NCBI GenBank assembly: GCA_900765705.1
Contig: CAAFSR010000208.1
Coordinates: 1 to 5,499, forward strand
Reading direction: 5' to 3'
DNA length: 5,499 nucleotides
From: an uncultured Faecalibacterium sp.
Lineage (GTDB): Bacteria; Bacillota; Clostridia; Oscillospirales; Ruminococcaceae
Below, one piece after another: positions 4,602 through 5,499 of the stretch. The notes under the pieces are model-generated. The model saw only the letters and a list, made by a program, of their open reading frames with translations, ran no database searches and was not told where the DNA came from. Each line of letters opens with the position of its first letter. The first letter of the stretch is position 1. The position numbers and the translations under genes are program-made.

Positions 4602-5499
4602 TTAGTTCAGCTTCAGATCGCCTTCCTTGATCCAGCCCAGCTTGCGCTCCACCTCGCAGAACACCACGCTGAGCACAGCGGGCAGCACGAAGCACAGCAG
4701 CACCATGGCAGCCCAGTCCATGGGGGTGATGGCAGCCTTGGTACCGGCGGCAATGTCGCTGACCCAGCCGGAGTAGACACCGATCTGACCCACCAGACCG
4801 CAGGTGCCCATGCCGGAGGAGACCGCCGCGCCGTTCATCTCAAAGTGGAACAGGCAGGTAGCCAGCGGGCCGGTGATGGCGCTGGCCAGCGTGGGGGCGA
4901 TCCAGATACGGGGGTTCTTGATGATGTTGCCCATCTGCAGCATACTGGTGCCCAGACCCTGACTGACAAGGCCACCCACGCCGTTCTCTTTATAGCTCAT
5001 CACGGCAAAGCCCACCATCTGGGCGCAGCAGCCTGCCACGGCAGCGCCGCCTGCAAGGCCGGTCAGGCCCAGTGCAGCGCAGATGGCAGCCGAGGAGATG
5101 GGCAGGGTCAGCGCCACACCCACGATGACCGACACCAGAATGCCCATGACCAGCGGGGCCTGCTCAGTGGCCCACATGATCAGGGTACCCACCTGACTTG
5201 CAGCTGCACCGATGGGGGCGGCAATGAGCATGGAAAGTCCGACGCCTGCAAAAATGGTCACCAGCGGGGTGACAAGGATATCCACCTTGGTCTCCTTGCT
5301 CACGGCCTTGCCCAGCTCCGCTGCCACAATGGCGATCACCAGCACAGCCAGCGGGCCGCCCGCACCGCCCAGTGCATTGGCCGAGTAGCCCACGGTGATC
5401 AGGCTGAACAGCACCAGCGGCGGGCAATGCAGCGCCCAGCCGATGGCGCAGGCCATGGCGGGGGGGGCCGTGGCGGGGGGGGAGGCCCCCCGCCGCACC
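4602..5499 (-). CDS. PTS EIIC_2-family membrane transporter subunit, 5'-truncated
   Basis: At least 290 C-terminal residues are present; the start lies beyond the right edge. The sequence is strongly hydrophobic, with about seven or eight likely membrane segments (roughly in-window residues 15-38, 45-62, 74-100, 114-135, 138-167, 188-207, 220-236 and 260-282). It resembles the PTS_EIIC_2 family (PF13303 as recalled): ELGKAVSKETKVDILVTP (61-78), GLGTSMLQMGNIIKNPR (171-187), SSGMGTCGLVGQIG (217-230) and the C-terminal RKLGWIKEGDLKL are the segments I recognise. EIIC proteins of the phosphotransferase system carry sugars through the membrane, but substrates in this family are poorly defined and no EIIA or EIIB is visible here. 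About 50 residues would be missing compared with full-length relatives of about 350. The first 14 or so codons fall in poly-G/poly-C runs and their frame is not trustworthy. A terminator follows, so it is not part of the arg transcript. Confidence 0.8.
   Translation of the reverse strand, partial: VRRGASPPATAPPAMACAIGWALHCPPLVLFSLITVGYSANALGGAGGPLAVLVIAIVAAELGKAVSKETKVDILVTPLVTIFAGVGLSMLIAAPIGAAASQVGTLIMWATEQAPLVMGILVSVIVGVALTLPISSAAICAALGLTGLAGGAAVAGCCAQMVGFAVMSYKENGVGGLVSQGLGTSMLQMGNIIKNPRIWIAPTLASAITGPLATCLFHFEMNGAAVSSGMGTCGLVGQIGVYSGWVSDIAAGTKAAITPMDWAAMVLLCFVLPAVLSVVFCEVERKLGWIKEGDLKLN
5457..5494. repeat. Poly-G low-complexity stretch with inverted repeat at window edge
   Basis: Two runs of eight G (5460-5467 and 5475-5482), each preceded by TGGC, form a short imperfect tandem repeat. 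GGCGGGGGG (5472-5480) is also inverted against CCCCCCGCC (5486-5494). It lies where the EIIC reading frame should encode hydrophobic or Ala/Gly-rich sequence but gives Pro-rich residues instead. It may be a sequencing or assembly artefact rather than biology. Confidence 0.5.

Noticed and set aside
4418..4630. Small plus-strand open frame (70 codons) in the argG upstream region
   Set aside because: It crosses the operator array, the EIIC terminator and the 3' end of the EIIC gene in antisense. It has no convincing ribosome site.

Overview
The window holds ordinary arginine-biosynthesis genes plus one transporter, all transcribed on the minus strand. The protein sequences, the high GC content of the genes with AT-rich control regions, and a palindromic intergenic repeat with CCCTCTCAGTC ends point to a gut Firmicute of the Faecalibacterium/Subdoligranulum type (Oscillospiraceae/Ruminococcaceae). 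That assignment rests on recalled similarity, not on a search.

In transcription order (high to low coordinates): a 5'-truncated membrane protein of the PTS EIIC_2 family (4602-5499) ends at a clear intrinsic terminator (about 4548-4582). A 306-bp intergenic region follows. It carries an AT-rich array of helically phased TGCA/TTCA half-sites (4471-4515) that looks like an ArgR/AhrC operator, a good sigma-A-type promoter (4391-4418), and a roughly 90-nt leader. Then come argG (3063-4295), a 134-bp hairpin-rich spacer, argH (1528-2928), argC (590-1531, sharing an ATGA overlap with argH), a 139-bp MITE-like palindromic repeat (448-586) and the first 140 codons of argJ (1-422, running off the window).

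The four arg genes look like one operon. ArgC makes N-acetylglutamate semialdehyde, ArgJ recycles the acetyl group from N-acetylornithine, and ArgG and ArgH turn citrulline plus aspartate into arginine and fumarate. argB, argD and argF are not in view; argB and argD could follow argJ outside the window.

I see no novel multi-gene system. The points most worth a second look are the phased half-site array placed well upstream of the argG promoter, the palindromic repeat between argC and argJ, the stacked hairpins between argG and argH, and the poly-G runs at the right edge, which may be a sequence artefact.
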